Part shown: positions 8,116 to 16,331 of the stretch, in pieces
How positions within the stretch are numbered: the stretch's first letter is position 1
How the letters are laid out: each line of letters begins with the position of its first letter
From: Thermoanaerobaculia bacterium
Lineage (GTDB): Bacteria; Acidobacteriota; Thermoanaerobaculia; JALWYX01
Reading direction: 5' to 3'
Assembly (NCBI GenBank): GCA_027078415.1
Contig: JALWYX010000074.1
Location: forward strand, 1-34,765
DNA: 34,765 bases
Notes under the pieces: generated by a model
The model's input: the letters and a program-made list of their open reading frames with translations, nothing else
Databases searched by the model: none
Told to the model about the DNA's origin: nothing
Program-made: the position numbers and the translations under genes

Positions 8116-8686
8116 CAAAAGATTTCTAACGATCCCAAACTTTTTGTCTCTAATTAGGTTAGTATTGGTCCCTCTTTTTATAATCTCTATTCTCTCCAAT
8201 TCGTTTACAGTAGGGCTAATAATATTCTCGGTAGCTGGTATCACAGATTTTGTAGACGGGTATCTGGCACGCAGAATGAAACAAGAGACACCTATGGGTA
8301 AATTCTTAGATCCCATGGCTGACAAAATTCTTCTAACATCAGCTTATTTGATGCTGGCTATCCCGTCTCTAGCTATACATTTCCACATTCCTGTGTGGAT
8401 AAGCGTTTTAGTAGTAACACGCGACTTTCTAATAGTATCCCTCTCTCTTGTAATCTATATAGCAGGCTACAAAGTAAACTTTACCCCCACTTTCCTAAGT
8501 AAAATAAACACTGCCTTTCAGATAACTTCTATAATAGTCGTCTTACTAGCAAACTCACTACCCAGTTATGAGATAATCTCGCACTTAGCAGTTATCCTTC
8601 TCTATACCACGGCCCTTACTACTTTGTCTTCAGGACTACATTATTTAACGTTCCTTTTCCGTTTGGAATCGCAAAATTTACGTTGA
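8108..8686 (+). CDS. pgsA: CDP-diacylglycerol-glycerol-3-phosphate 3-phosphatidyltransferase
   Basis: An inner-membrane enzyme making phosphatidylglycerol phosphate from CDP-diacylglycerol and glycerol-3-phosphate. The CDP-alcohol phosphotransferase signature is complete: DG, then AR, then G, then D and D in DFVDGYLARR...GKFLDPMADK (about residues 47-76). The N-terminus TIPNFLSLIRLVLVP is typical of PgsA, and 192 residues is usual. The start is a GTG overlapping the lipoprotein gene by 8 bp; the nearest ATG is past the conserved N-terminus. Several hydrophobic helices follow the motif. It closes the operon, with its stop 23 bp from the convergent mdh stop. Confidence 0.92.
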   Translation: MINKRFLTIPNFLSLIRLVLVPLFIISILSNSFTVGLIIFSVAGITDFVDGYLARRMKQETPMGKFLDPMADKILLTSAYLMLAIPSLAIHFHIPVWISVLVVTRDFLIVSLSLVIYIAGYKVNFTPTFLSKINTAFQITSIIVVLLANSLPSYEIISHLAVILLYTTALTTLSSGLHYLTFLFRLESQNLR

Positions 8687-8709
8687 GGTTCTAAATTTTT
8701 TCCAATTTA

Positions 8710-9636
8710 CTACTGATACAAACCCTTTATAAGACTTCTTGCGCTTTCTGCCGCTTTTTCAAGCATCATCTTCTCTTCAGATGAAAGTGGTACCTCTACA
8801 ACTCTCTCCATCCCTTCACTTCCTAGAACAGCTGGGACTCCCAGATATATATCCTTGTAACCGTACTCTCCTTGCAAATATACCGAGCAAGGCAATATCC
8901 TCTTAGAATCTAAAAGAATAGACTTCACCATCGCAAACACAGAAGCAGCAGGTGCATAGTAAGCCGATCCCTTTTTATACAGTTTAACTATTTCTGCTCC
9001 TCCGAACTTAGTTCTTTCAACTATCTCCTTGAGTTTACTTTCCGATACAAGTTGAGTAATCGGTATACCGTTTACTGTAGTATAACTAACCATTGGTACC
9101 ATAAGATCTCCGTGCGGTCCCATAACGAAAGTATCTACATCGTAGGGAGAGGTATTTAGATGTTCAGCTATAAAAAATCTCATTCTAGCAGAATCCAATA
9201 CACCAGCCATACCTATTACCCTATTTCGTGGAAAACCAGATTTTCTTCTAGCTACTTCACACATGGCATCTAAAGGGTTGGTAACAACTATCAGAATAGC
9301 ATCTGGTGCAACTTCTACAGACTTTTCTACTACCTCTTCAACTATTTTACGATTTATATCTAGTAACTCGTCTCTGCTCATACCAGGAGATCGTGGTCTA
9401 CCTGCAGTAATAACCACGATGTCGGATCCTTTAGCTAACTCGTAATCTCCTCCTCCTTCTATCTTAGAACTAAAACCCAAAACAGGCGCCGATTCCATCA
9501 TATCTAAAGCCTTTCCCTTAGCAAGATCTGCCAAAATATCTATAAGAGCAACATCCGCTAAATCGTTGAGCGCTATTAGTTGAGCTGCAGTGGCTCCAAC
9601 ATGACCAGCACCTATAACTGTAACTTTCTTATCCAT
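8710..9636 (-). CDS. mdh: Malate dehydrogenase (LDH-like type)
   Basis: This enzyme oxidises malate to oxaloacetate with NAD in the TCA cycle. The 308 residues show the NAD-binding GAGHVG at 8-13, the acidic residue after strand 2 (ALIDI), ITAGRPRSPGMSRDELL with the two substrate Arg residues (about 81-98), the VTNPLD strand, and the catalytic His in GPHGDLMVP (about 172-180). Arg rather than Gln in the PRSPG loop indicates malate rather than lactate. A strong AAGGAGG sits 10 bases before the ATG. It is convergent with the pgsA operon and has its own promoter. Confidence 0.95.
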   Translation of the reverse strand: MDKKVTVIGAGHVGATAAQLIALNDLADVALIDILADLAKGKALDMMESAPVLGFSSKIEGGGDYELAKGSDIVVITAGRPRSPGMSRDELLDINRKIVEEVVEKSVEVAPDAILIVVTNPLDAMCEVARRKSGFPRNRVIGMAGVLDSARMRFFIAEHLNTSPYDVDTFVMGPHGDLMVPMVSYTTVNGIPITQLVSESKLKEIVERTKFGGAEIVKLYKKGSAYYAPAASVFAMVKSILLDSKRILPCSVYLQGEYGYKDIYLGVPAVLGSEGMERVVEVPLSSEEKMMLEKAAESARSLIKGLYQ

Positions 9637-9991
9637 GCGCCTATAACCTCCTTAACTCAAGTTTTTTAAGAGATTCTACCTTAACACACTAATAATCTAA
9701 ACCTCTCTTTAGATAAGGATATCCAAAGTAACCAATTTTGATTTATACACCTTCTTGTTAAACTAAGTAATTAACACCTACAAAAAGCAACTATTTACTC
9801 CTCTCTTGTCCTTCATTACTTTTGTATATACTGAGTGACAACCAAAGGGTGCATACTCTCTGTTGCAGGTCACCAGTTAACAGCACTACCCAGATGTTTT
9901 AAATAATTTAACCGTCCGCGGACTTTTCTTATAATCTTTAAATATTCTCAGTTTACACCTGCATACAAAAGTAGTTTTCAACTTTCTGTTT
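9637..9991. other. Intergenic spacer, 355 bp, upstream of mdh
   Basis: Spacer between the end of the TonB receptor gene and the start of mdh, both on the minus strand. Apart from the mdh ribosome-binding site and candidate promoter I see no gene, structured RNA or terminator. Confidence 0.6.
9673..9701 (-). promoter_or_regulatory. Candidate mdh promoter
   Basis: On the minus strand, TTTAGA (9696-9701) is followed after 17 bp by TAGAAT (9673-9678). Both are close to the housekeeping sigma consensus, and the box lies 36 bp before the mdh ATG. It is inferred from sequence alone. Confidence 0.45.
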
Positions 9992-12226
9992 TTACTTTTT
10001 CACTTTCAGATATACCGAGAAGTATCTTCCTGCTCCTGAGTATCTATCTATAGTATCGTCTCTAGCATCAAGACCTCTAATTTGCCACCATGGCCAATAC
10101 TTTTGATCCGTAACGTTGAATACCCCAAAATTTAATCCGAGCTTATTATTTATTCTAAAAGTAGAGTACAAATTAAAAATCACATAAGAATCTGGAGTAA
10201 AAGGAACAAAATCTTCACTTGTTTTCACGTTCTCTTTTTTTAGGGAGAAGAGAGTTTGAACAGTAGTTGAGAAGGTATTATTTCTGTATCCAAAAGATAG
10301 AATACCTCTGGGAGGCTCCAACGATAGGGGAGAAAAACCTTCGTTATCACGCCCTCTAGAATAGAGGAAGTACCCCTTAGTAAAGAAGTTTTTGTAATCA
10401 TTTGCAAATTGTAACTCTACACCCTCTATAATGAGATTAGAGAGATTGACGTTTTTAAATTCAAGAAAACCTGTATCTTGATTTACACCTACAGCTCTTA
10501 ACTCGATAAAATCTTCTGCGGCGGTTCTAAACAACGATAGAGAAACTGCAAAACCAACTATATCTAACCTAAAACCTAAATCGTAAGTTAGACTTCTTTC
10601 AGCTTTCAAATCTGGATTAGGAAGACGTATTACTTTAAACTTAGAGTGAACAAACCCAGAGTTTACGGCACTATAGGACGGTAATCTTATGCCTCTGGAA
10701 ACGTTGGAATAAATGGTAGCTTTGTTATTTATAGCGTAAGAAAGCCCTATACGAGGAGAGAGAAAAGAGGATCTTTTAGAAACTGGGACGATTTTACCTA
10801 AATTAGAATTTTCGAAAACTTCATCTTTTAAAGGGGATAAACTTTGAACATCGTACCGAGCTCCAACAACTAATTTTAACTTGGAGTTAAATAATGAAGA
10901 CACGTCCTGTACGTACAGTCCGTATCCTTTAACGCTGGATCTCGGAAAATACTTTGCAGGAAAAATTAGGTCTCCAGGTGGTAATAGTTCGCCGGTTTGC
11001 CTGTTTATATCTAATCTATCTCTCCACATATCAAAAATGTTTTCATTAAAATCGCCTCCTATAACAAATTGATGCCCTCCTATATCCTTAGCAACTTTGA
11101 CTCGTAAACCCACTATGCGATCACTAAACTTAAAAATTGTTTCTCTGTCAACTTCTGTAGTATTTACGGCGCTAAATATACTACCCCCAAAACGAGTAAC
11201 TCTTAATTCATCTGTAATTTGAGTTGTTCTGCTGTTTCTGTAATACAGATCGGTTTCCAGTTCTGTATCGCCCAGAAGATACAACCAACTAACACCAACT
11301 TTTTCTTCTGTTTGCGAATCATTTCCTATAACGTTTCTTCTCTCTACCGTATACACAGTGCCAGGAGGAAGATCTGCAATTTTTGCTATATCTATAAGTT
11401 CCCTATTAGATAACAAATCTATTTTCTCTTTAGAAGAAAAAGTATTAATACTTACATTAACAACACCTTTGTTTGAGCTAATAAAATCAAACTTAAGATA
11501 AGAAGTTAAATTTTTACCATTTAGAGGATCAGGTAGAGTACGCGAAGTATCATTAGTGTCTATCTCTCCCTTGTTGTCAGTCTCTTTATACCTCTCACCA
11601 CTTATACCTATAAAAAAGGCTCCCTTTTTACCAAACCTAGAAGCTATTTGAGGGAAAAGGTAAAAAGATTTATTCGACGAATTATATCTGGTATTTATAG
11701 CTATTTTTGTATTTTTACCACTCAAAAAGGAAAAAGGAGAAACAGTTTTTAGCAAAATTACACCACCAACTGCATTGCTACCGTAAAGATTGGAAGACCC
11801 TCCTGATAAAACTTCAACCTGTTCAAGATCCCCTATATCAGAGTAGACTGTACCTATTTGCGCTCTGTGTGAGAAAGTAAAGCTTTCCGCCAAAGGTACG
11901 TTATCAATTAAAACTTTAACTCTGTTATCCCCTATTCCTCTCACTGAAGGGGTTAACTGGATAGATCTTGCTATCTTAGGAAAGAGTACTCCAGGAATAA
12001 ATAGAGAAAGCTCGTATGGAGATTTTATTTGATACCTTTCAATTTCATCTTTAGATAAAACAGCTATACTACTAGCTGCACTCCTTACTTTCTCTTTATC
12101 CCCAGTAGCAACCACAACTATCTCATCCAAAAAGGAGATCTCGTTACTTCTAGAGTTCTCTTCTTCACTATATAGAACTCCAGTAGACAATATGTAAATC
12201 GATATAAAAAATATTGTTTTCTTCAT
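9992..12226 (-). CDS. TonB-dependent outer-membrane receptor
   Basis: The start is ATG 12226, preceded by GAAGGAGGG and followed by a clean signal peptide (MKKTIFFISIYILSTGVLYS); the open frame continues 38 codons further upstream but without such signals. The mature protein begins with a TonB-box-like DEIVVVATG, then a plug domain (about residues 45-155) with IDNVPLAESF and the QVEVLSGGSSNLYGSNAVGG signature. A long beta-barrel follows, ending in GRYFSVYLKVKK. The 744-residue length is normal for a siderophore, cobalamin or metal receptor. No TonB, ExbB or ABC transporter gene lies nearby, so the substrate cannot be assigned. The terminal residue is Lys, not the usual Phe. Confidence 0.93.
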   Translation of the reverse strand: MKKTIFFISIYILSTGVLYSEEENSRSNEISFLDEIVVVATGDKEKVRSAASSIAVLSKDEIERYQIKSPYELSLFIPGVLFPKIARSIQLTPSVRGIGDNRVKVLIDNVPLAESFTFSHRAQIGTVYSDIGDLEQVEVLSGGSSNLYGSNAVGGVILLKTVSPFSFLSGKNTKIAINTRYNSSNKSFYLFPQIASRFGKKGAFFIGISGERYKETDNKGEIDTNDTSRTLPDPLNGKNLTSYLKFDFISSNKGVVNVSINTFSSKEKIDLLSNRELIDIAKIADLPPGTVYTVERRNVIGNDSQTEEKVGVSWLYLLGDTELETDLYYRNSRTTQITDELRVTRFGGSIFSAVNTTEVDRETIFKFSDRIVGLRVKVAKDIGGHQFVIGGDFNENIFDMWRDRLDINRQTGELLPPGDLIFPAKYFPRSSVKGYGLYVQDVSSLFNSKLKLVVGARYDVQSLSPLKDEVFENSNLGKIVPVSKRSSFLSPRIGLSYAINNKATIYSNVSRGIRLPSYSAVNSGFVHSKFKVIRLPNPDLKAERSLTYDLGFRLDIVGFAVSLSLFRTAAEDFIELRAVGVNQDTGFLEFKNVNLSNLIIEGVELQFANDYKNFFTKGYFLYSRGRDNEGFSPLSLEPPRGILSFGYRNNTFSTTVQTLFSLKKENVKTSEDFVPFTPDSYVIFNLYSTFRINNKLGLNFGVFNVTDQKYWPWWQIRGLDARDDTIDRYSGAGRYFSVYLKVKK

Positions 12227-12283
12227 ATATACCCTCCTTCTAAAGCTCTCTAAAGCAAAATTACACACAAGATCTAGATTGGA

Positions 12284-12308
12284 GTACCACCCGCAAGTGT
12301 AGGTGTAC
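12284..12308. repeat. Inverted repeat in the TonB-receptor leader
   Basis: GTAC-C-ACC (12284-12291) can pair with GGTGTAC (12302-12308): seven base pairs with one bulged C and a 10-base loop. It lies about 58 bp upstream of the receptor start and downstream of its candidate promoter. It could be a leader hairpin or a regulator site. It does not match a Fur box or the conserved boxes of the cobalamin riboswitch. Confidence 0.4.
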
Positions 12309-12324
12309 ATATCACATTTCAAGA

Positions 12325-12353
12325 ATAATAGCTGTACCATCTGATTTGGTTAA
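12325..12353 (-). promoter_or_regulatory. Candidate promoter of the TonB-receptor gene
   Basis: On the minus strand TTAACC (12348-12353), a 17-bp spacer, then TATTAT (12325-12330). It lies about 100 bp upstream of ATG 12226 and just upstream of the inverted repeat at 12284-12308, which would fall in the 5' leader. Confidence 0.35.
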
Positions 12354-12596
12354 AAATATATTTGCCTTAAAACAAGTACAACTGATACTACTACTCGGTT
12401 AGAGAAGTTACTAATAGGTTATCTTGATTCTAAACTTAGTATAGATAAATAAATTTTAAGACAGGCTTATCTCTTGCCATCCAGATGCTTGCAAGGTGGT
12501 ATTTAAAAGGTTAAATAAATTTTCTTTCAAAGCAAAACAACTGTGCTAATGTTTTAAAATTGTTCCAAGAGTAACTTTTTTATAAAATGGGCAGGG

Positions 12597-13775
12597 ATGA
12601 ACTATTTCTTTACTTTATTTGTCCTTATAAGTGTAGGAGCCTTATTCTTTGCTTTAGAAGAAGCAGGTAGAAAAAAGTCTTTTATCAAAAACTTTTTTAG
12701 TTATTTTCCTCCTCTTATCTGGATATACGCTGTTCCTCTACTCTTGAGCTCTAGCGGTGTAATACCGAAGCAGTCCCCTATATATTCTTCTCTTTCTACC
12801 TACTTTTTACCTGCTGTTATAGTTTTGATGCTAATACCGTTAGATATAAAAACCGCGGTTACTGCGATGGGTAGAGCTGTGGGAGTAATGTTAGTAGGCA
12901 CTTTAGGTGTTGTAGTAGGTGGTCCTATTGCATACTTGATAGTGGGACATTATCTTCCTCCAGATGCGTGGAAAGCTTTTGGAGCTTTAGCGGGAAGCTG
13001 GATAGGAGGAACAGGTAATATGGCTGCCACTGCTCAATCTTTAGATCTACCAGGTGAATCTCCTCTTTTTGGCTTGGCTATAATAACGGATCATATGGTT
13101 TACACCGTGTGGCTTCCTATTCTTCTTATCTCTAAGAGGTGGGATAAAAAGTTTAGAGAATGGGCAGGGACAAAAACTTCGCTCGTGGATAGTTACGCAG
13201 AAATAGCAAATAGAAAAAGTGAGTATAAGTTGAAAATGCAACATTTCTTGTATCTTGCAGCTATCAGTATGGGAGCAGTCTACATATCTATCAAACTAGC
13301 CGAAATACTACCTAAAGCACCACCTGTTCTAACTTCTTCTACGTGGAAAATACTTATCGTTACAACTATAGGAATAGCGTTGTCGTTTACTCCTTTACGC
13401 AAAATGGAAGTATCTCATGAGTTATCCTTGGCCCTTATATATATATTTGTAGCTTCTATGGGTGCACGAGCATCCCTTGAAGGTATAGAAAAAGCGCCTT
13501 TTTTTATACTAGGCGGTTTTATATGGATATCTATCCACGGAATCTTCTGCTTAGCAGCGGCCAGAGCATTAAAAGTCGATATATCTAGCGTAGCGATCGC
13601 TTCAGCTGCAAACATTGGAGGAGCAGCTTCAGCACCTATAGTTGCTTCGTTTCACAACGAGTTACTTGTACCGGCAGCTATAATAATGGCTCTTATAGGA
13701 TACGCGCTAGGAAACTACATGGCTTTTATAACAGGTCATCTTTGTAGAATCCTGTTCGAAGCAGTCTATGGATAA
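12597..13775 (+). CDS. DUF819-family integral membrane protein
   Basis: A 392-residue polytopic membrane protein of the DUF819 (YjcL-like) family, resembling carboxylate or sodium-coupled permeases but with no established substrate. About ten to twelve hydrophobic helices are visible. Family-typical Gly-rich segments are WIGGTGNMAATAQSLD (about residues 140-155), ITDHMVYTVWLP, and near the C-terminus ASAANIGGAASAPIVASFH (about 335-353). These paired Gly-Asn motifs suggest an inverted-repeat transporter core. TATAAA ends ten bases before the ATG, with only a weak GCAGGG between. It overlaps the recombinase gene by 8 bp. Confidence 0.85.
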   Translation: MNYFFTLFVLISVGALFFALEEAGRKKSFIKNFFSYFPPLIWIYAVPLLLSSSGVIPKQSPIYSSLSTYFLPAVIVLMLIPLDIKTAVTAMGRAVGVMLVGTLGVVVGGPIAYLIVGHYLPPDAWKAFGALAGSWIGGTGNMAATAQSLDLPGESPLFGLAIITDHMVYTVWLPILLISKRWDKKFREWAGTKTSLVDSYAEIANRKSEYKLKMQHFLYLAAISMGAVYISIKLAEILPKAPPVLTSSTWKILIVTTIGIALSFTPLRKMEVSHELSLALIYIFVASMGARASLEGIEKAPFFILGGFIWISIHGIFCLAAARALKVDISSVAIASAANIGGAASAPIVASFHNELLVPAAIIMALIGYALGNYMAFITGHLCRILFEAVYG

Positions 13776-14628
13776 AATAGAAGAGTTCCTACACTATCTA
13801 ACATTTACCAGAAGAGTTGCAGACAACACTCTAGATTCTTACAGTAGAAATCTAAGGAAGTTTAGAAATTTTCTGAATAAAAAAGGCATAGATATAACTT
13901 CAGCAAAAGCTATAGATAGTATACCGGATTATATAGAGATGCTTTCAGAAGATAAACTAAGTAGTTCATCTATATCTCAAATACTCAGTAGTCTGAGAAG
14001 ATTTTACGCCTATTTAGGCAAAAGTGTACAAATAACAAACCCAAAGAAAGGGAAACGCTTGCCTAGCTTTTTAACAAGCGAGGAGATAAAAGCACTTCTA
14101 GAGAGTCCAGATATTACAACTCCACAAGGGTTACGAGATAAAACTATCTTGGAAACCTTCTATTCTAGCGGTTTAAGGGTTACAGAGTTAACAGAGCTAC
14201 GACTTGAGCAACTAAATTTAAAAGATGGTTACACCGTTGTATTAGGTAAAGGGGGAAAAGAGAGGATAGCACCGTTGGGTGATAGGGCTATAGAACTTAT
14301 ACAAGAGTATCTGAAAAACTCCAGACCTTACTTTTATAAACCTTTCAGCAGAAATTTTCTCTTTTTAACCCAACGAGGTAAAAAATTTACCAGACAAGGA
14401 ATTTGGAAAATGATCAAACGTTATGCACTTAAAGCTGGTATAACTAAAAATATCTCTCCCCACACTTTAAGACACAGTTTTGCAACACACCTACTAAATA
14501 ACGGTGCAGATTTAAGAGTCATACAGATGTTACTAGGACATAAAACTTTATCAGCTACTCAGGTATATACTCATTTGGAAATCTCAAAACTCTTATCTGT
14601 ATATGAAAAGTACCACCCTCGCAACTAA
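13768..14628 (+). CDS. XerC/XerD-type tyrosine recombinase
   Basis: A 286-residue site-specific recombinase with an N-terminal SAM-like core-binding domain (about residues 1-85) and a catalytic domain carrying the complete residue set: Arg in SSGLRVTELTELR, Lys in GKGGKERIAPLG, HTLRH with the second Arg, the downstream His in LLGHKTLSATQ, and the nucleophile Tyr in VYTHLEI. Size and completeness fit a chromosome-dimer resolvase that would act at dif rather than a phage integrase. There is no adjacent attachment site or phage gene. Which of XerC or XerD it is cannot be decided here. It is translationally coupled to the DUF819 gene. Confidence 0.9.
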   Translation: MDKIEEFLHYLTFTRRVADNTLDSYSRNLRKFRNFLNKKGIDITSAKAIDSIPDYIEMLSEDKLSSSSISQILSSLRRFYAYLGKSVQITNPKKGKRLPSFLTSEEIKALLESPDITTPQGLRDKTILETFYSSGLRVTELTELRLEQLNLKDGYTVVLGKGGKERIAPLGDRAIELIQEYLKNSRPYFYKPFSRNFLFLTQRGKKFTRQGIWKMIKRYALKAGITKNISPHTLRHSFATHLLNNGADLRVIQMLLGHKTLSATQVYTHLEISKLLSVYEKYHPRN

Positions 14629-14735
14629 GTAGAAAAGTTGTATTAGATACAGATTAATGAAAAAAACTTCAGAGACACCAATTATTTTGTGCTACAAATC
14701 GTAACTTACCTGTTATTAATAATTTAAAGGCGAGT

Positions 14736-14741
14736 TATAAT
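14736..14741 (+). promoter_or_regulatory. TATAAT -10 box upstream of the amidotransferase-hydratase pair
   Basis: A perfect TATAAT 92 bp before the ATG at 14834. The expected -35 position carries only a weak TTATTA. It would give a leader of roughly 85 nt. Confidence 0.35.
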
Positions 14742-14833
14742 AAAGGAATAAAGGCTGTAGGTAAATTTTTATCTCTAGTTCTACGAGGATAAGTTTGAAT
14801 AGTGGTTAAACTGAGTATTAAAGGGAGGGATAG

Positions 14834-15553
14834 ATGATAGTTCTATCTTCTGGTAACGTTGAAGACGCTAAACCTTATATAGACTCTCTTTTGGAAAGTG
14901 GTGCAAATAAAGATGAAATAGTTGTTGTAACCCCTGAAAGATTTTCTCCTCAAGAGGCTTTTAAAATTACTTCTAGAGCTAGTGGAGTTTTACTAAGCGG
15001 AGGTTCTGATGTAGAACCCAAGTGGTACGGTGAAAAAGTGCATCCCGATGCTGAAGTTTACACTTTTCCCAAACGTGATCTTGTGGAAATGCAAATTTTG
15101 CGGGCATCCAAAAGATATAGAATTCCACTTTTTGCCATCTGTAGAGGAATGCAGTTACTGAACGTTTTCGAAGGAGGCTCGTTGTGGCAAGATCTAAGCA
15201 TAATGTGGCCTGGCGCTATGAACCATAAGATAAACTACCCTAGAGATCTGTTAGTACACACATTACGCGTAATAGACAAAACAACCCCTTTAGGATCTAT
15301 ACTGGATAGTTATCATACTTACGTAAATTCGCGCCATCACCAAGCAATAAAAAAGGTGGCTCCAACTCTTAAGGTAGTAGCTTTGTCACCTGAAGGTATC
15401 ATAGAAGCAGTTGAAAGTAGAGATAAAGAATGGTGGTGCTGGGGAGTCCAATGGCACCCTGAAACTATATATCAACTCCAGCCCAATAGAGACCTTATTG
15501 CTGCTTTCGTAGAAGTGGCTTTAAAGAAAAGTTTAGTAAAGGAGGGAGTGTAG
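14834..15553 (+). CDS. Gamma-glutamyl-gamma-aminobutyrate hydrolase-like class I amidotransferase (peptidase C26)
   Basis: The 239-residue enzyme has the full class I glutamine amidotransferase triad: nucleophile Cys in FAICRGMQLLN (about residue 100), and His and Glu in WGVQWHPE near 212-219. An early VLLSGGSDVEPKWYG loop and NSRHHQAIKKVAP are typical of the PuuD / C26 subgroup, which cleaves gamma-glutamyl amides. A strong GGGAGGG precedes the ATG by four bases. The hydratase gene starts one base after its stop, so the two form a unit. No puuABC partners are present, so the true substrate is open. Confidence 0.87.
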   Translation: MIVLSSGNVEDAKPYIDSLLESGANKDEIVVVTPERFSPQEAFKITSRASGVLLSGGSDVEPKWYGEKVHPDAEVYTFPKRDLVEMQILRASKRYRIPLFAICRGMQLLNVFEGGSLWQDLSIMWPGAMNHKINYPRDLLVHTLRVIDKTTPLGSILDSYHTYVNSRHHQAIKKVAPTLKVVALSPEGIIEAVESRDKEWWCWGVQWHPETIYQLQPNRDLIAAFVEVALKKSLVKEGV

Positions 15554-15554
15554 A

Positions 15555-16331
15555 ATGGAAGAAGTAGTTTTGCTTTCTAAAGAAGAAAAAGTAGCCACTA
15601 TCACTATAAACCGCCCTAAGAAAATGAACGCCTTGAATTATGAAGTACAAGAGAAAGTTCTTTCTATACTCGATGATTTAGAAAAAGATAACAATACAAA
15701 AGTTGTAATAGTAACGGGTGCAGGAGAAAAATCTTTTGTAGCAGGTGCCGATATTAAAGAGTTTTTAGAGAGAGCTCCTCTTCAACAGAGAAAGGTTATG
15801 ACACCACCGAGGATATTTGATTGCTTTGCAGAATTTCCCAAACCTGTTATAGCTATGATAAACGGATATTGTCTAGGCGGCGGTATGGAGCTGGCTATGA
15901 GCTGCGACATAAGGGTTGCTTCTCACAACGCCGTGTTTGGACAACCGGAGATAAAACTGGGGCTTATTCCCGGAGGAGGCGGAACTCAGAGATTACCCAG
16001 GTTATGTGGAATAGGTCAAGCAATGAGACTTATTCTAACAGGAGATACCATAACAGCAGAAGAAGCGTATAGAATAGGATTGATAGAGTTTCTTTTTCCT
16101 CACGATAAGCTATTAGAGGAGACAAAGAAAATAGCAAACAAGATATCATCTTACAGTCTAGTAGCCCTAAAGGCAGCAAAAGAAGCTTTAATAGAGAGTT
16201 ATAATCTTCCTCTAGATAAAGGTTTACAATTGGAACGAGATATATTTACCTTACTATTCACTACACAAGATATGAGAGAAGGGGTCTCAGCATTTTTAGA
16301 AAAACGGAAACCACGTTGGAGCGATAATTAA
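15555..16331 (+). CDS. Enoyl-CoA hydratase (crotonase family)
   Basis: A 258-residue crotonase that adds water to trans-2-enoyl-CoA. Seen in order: ITINRPKKMNALN, AGADIKEFLE, the oxyanion-hole stretch NGYCLGGGMELAMSCDIR with the first catalytic Glu, and GQPEIKLGLIPGGGGTQRLPR with the second. Both Glu residues are present, so hydratase rather than isomerase or dehalogenase activity is likely. GGAGGG in the end of the upstream gene serves as the ribosome-binding site. No other beta-oxidation gene is nearby. Its TAA overlaps the stop of the convergent activator gene by three bases. Confidence 0.92.
   Translation: MEEVVLLSKEEKVATITINRPKKMNALNYEVQEKVLSILDDLEKDNNTKVVIVTGAGEKSFVAGADIKEFLERAPLQQRKVMTPPRIFDCFAEFPKPVIAMINGYCLGGGMELAMSCDIRVASHNAVFGQPEIKLGLIPGGGGTQRLPRLCGIGQAMRLILTGDTITAEEAYRIGLIEFLFPHDKLLEETKKIANKISSYSLVALKAAKEALIESYNLPLDKGLQLERDIFTLLFTTQDMREGVSAFLEKRKPRWSDN

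Larger units (their letters stand above)
12227..12596. other. Divergent intergenic region, 370 bp
   Basis: It separates the leftward TonB receptor from the rightward DUF819 gene. It carries the receptor promoter candidate, its leader inverted repeat and, at the right end, TATAAA at 12581-12586 ten bases before the DUF819 ATG. No other feature is seen. Confidence 0.6.

Noticed and set aside
12227-12340. N-terminal extension of the TonB receptor (start at 12340)
   Set aside because: The extension is not signal-like, crosses the candidate promoter, and lies upstream of a strong ribosome-binding site and perfect signal peptide at 12226.
13768-14628. Phage or integron integrase
   Set aside because: Length, motif set and coupling to a housekeeping-type gene fit XerC/XerD. 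No attachment repeats, cassette sites or phage genes are nearby.
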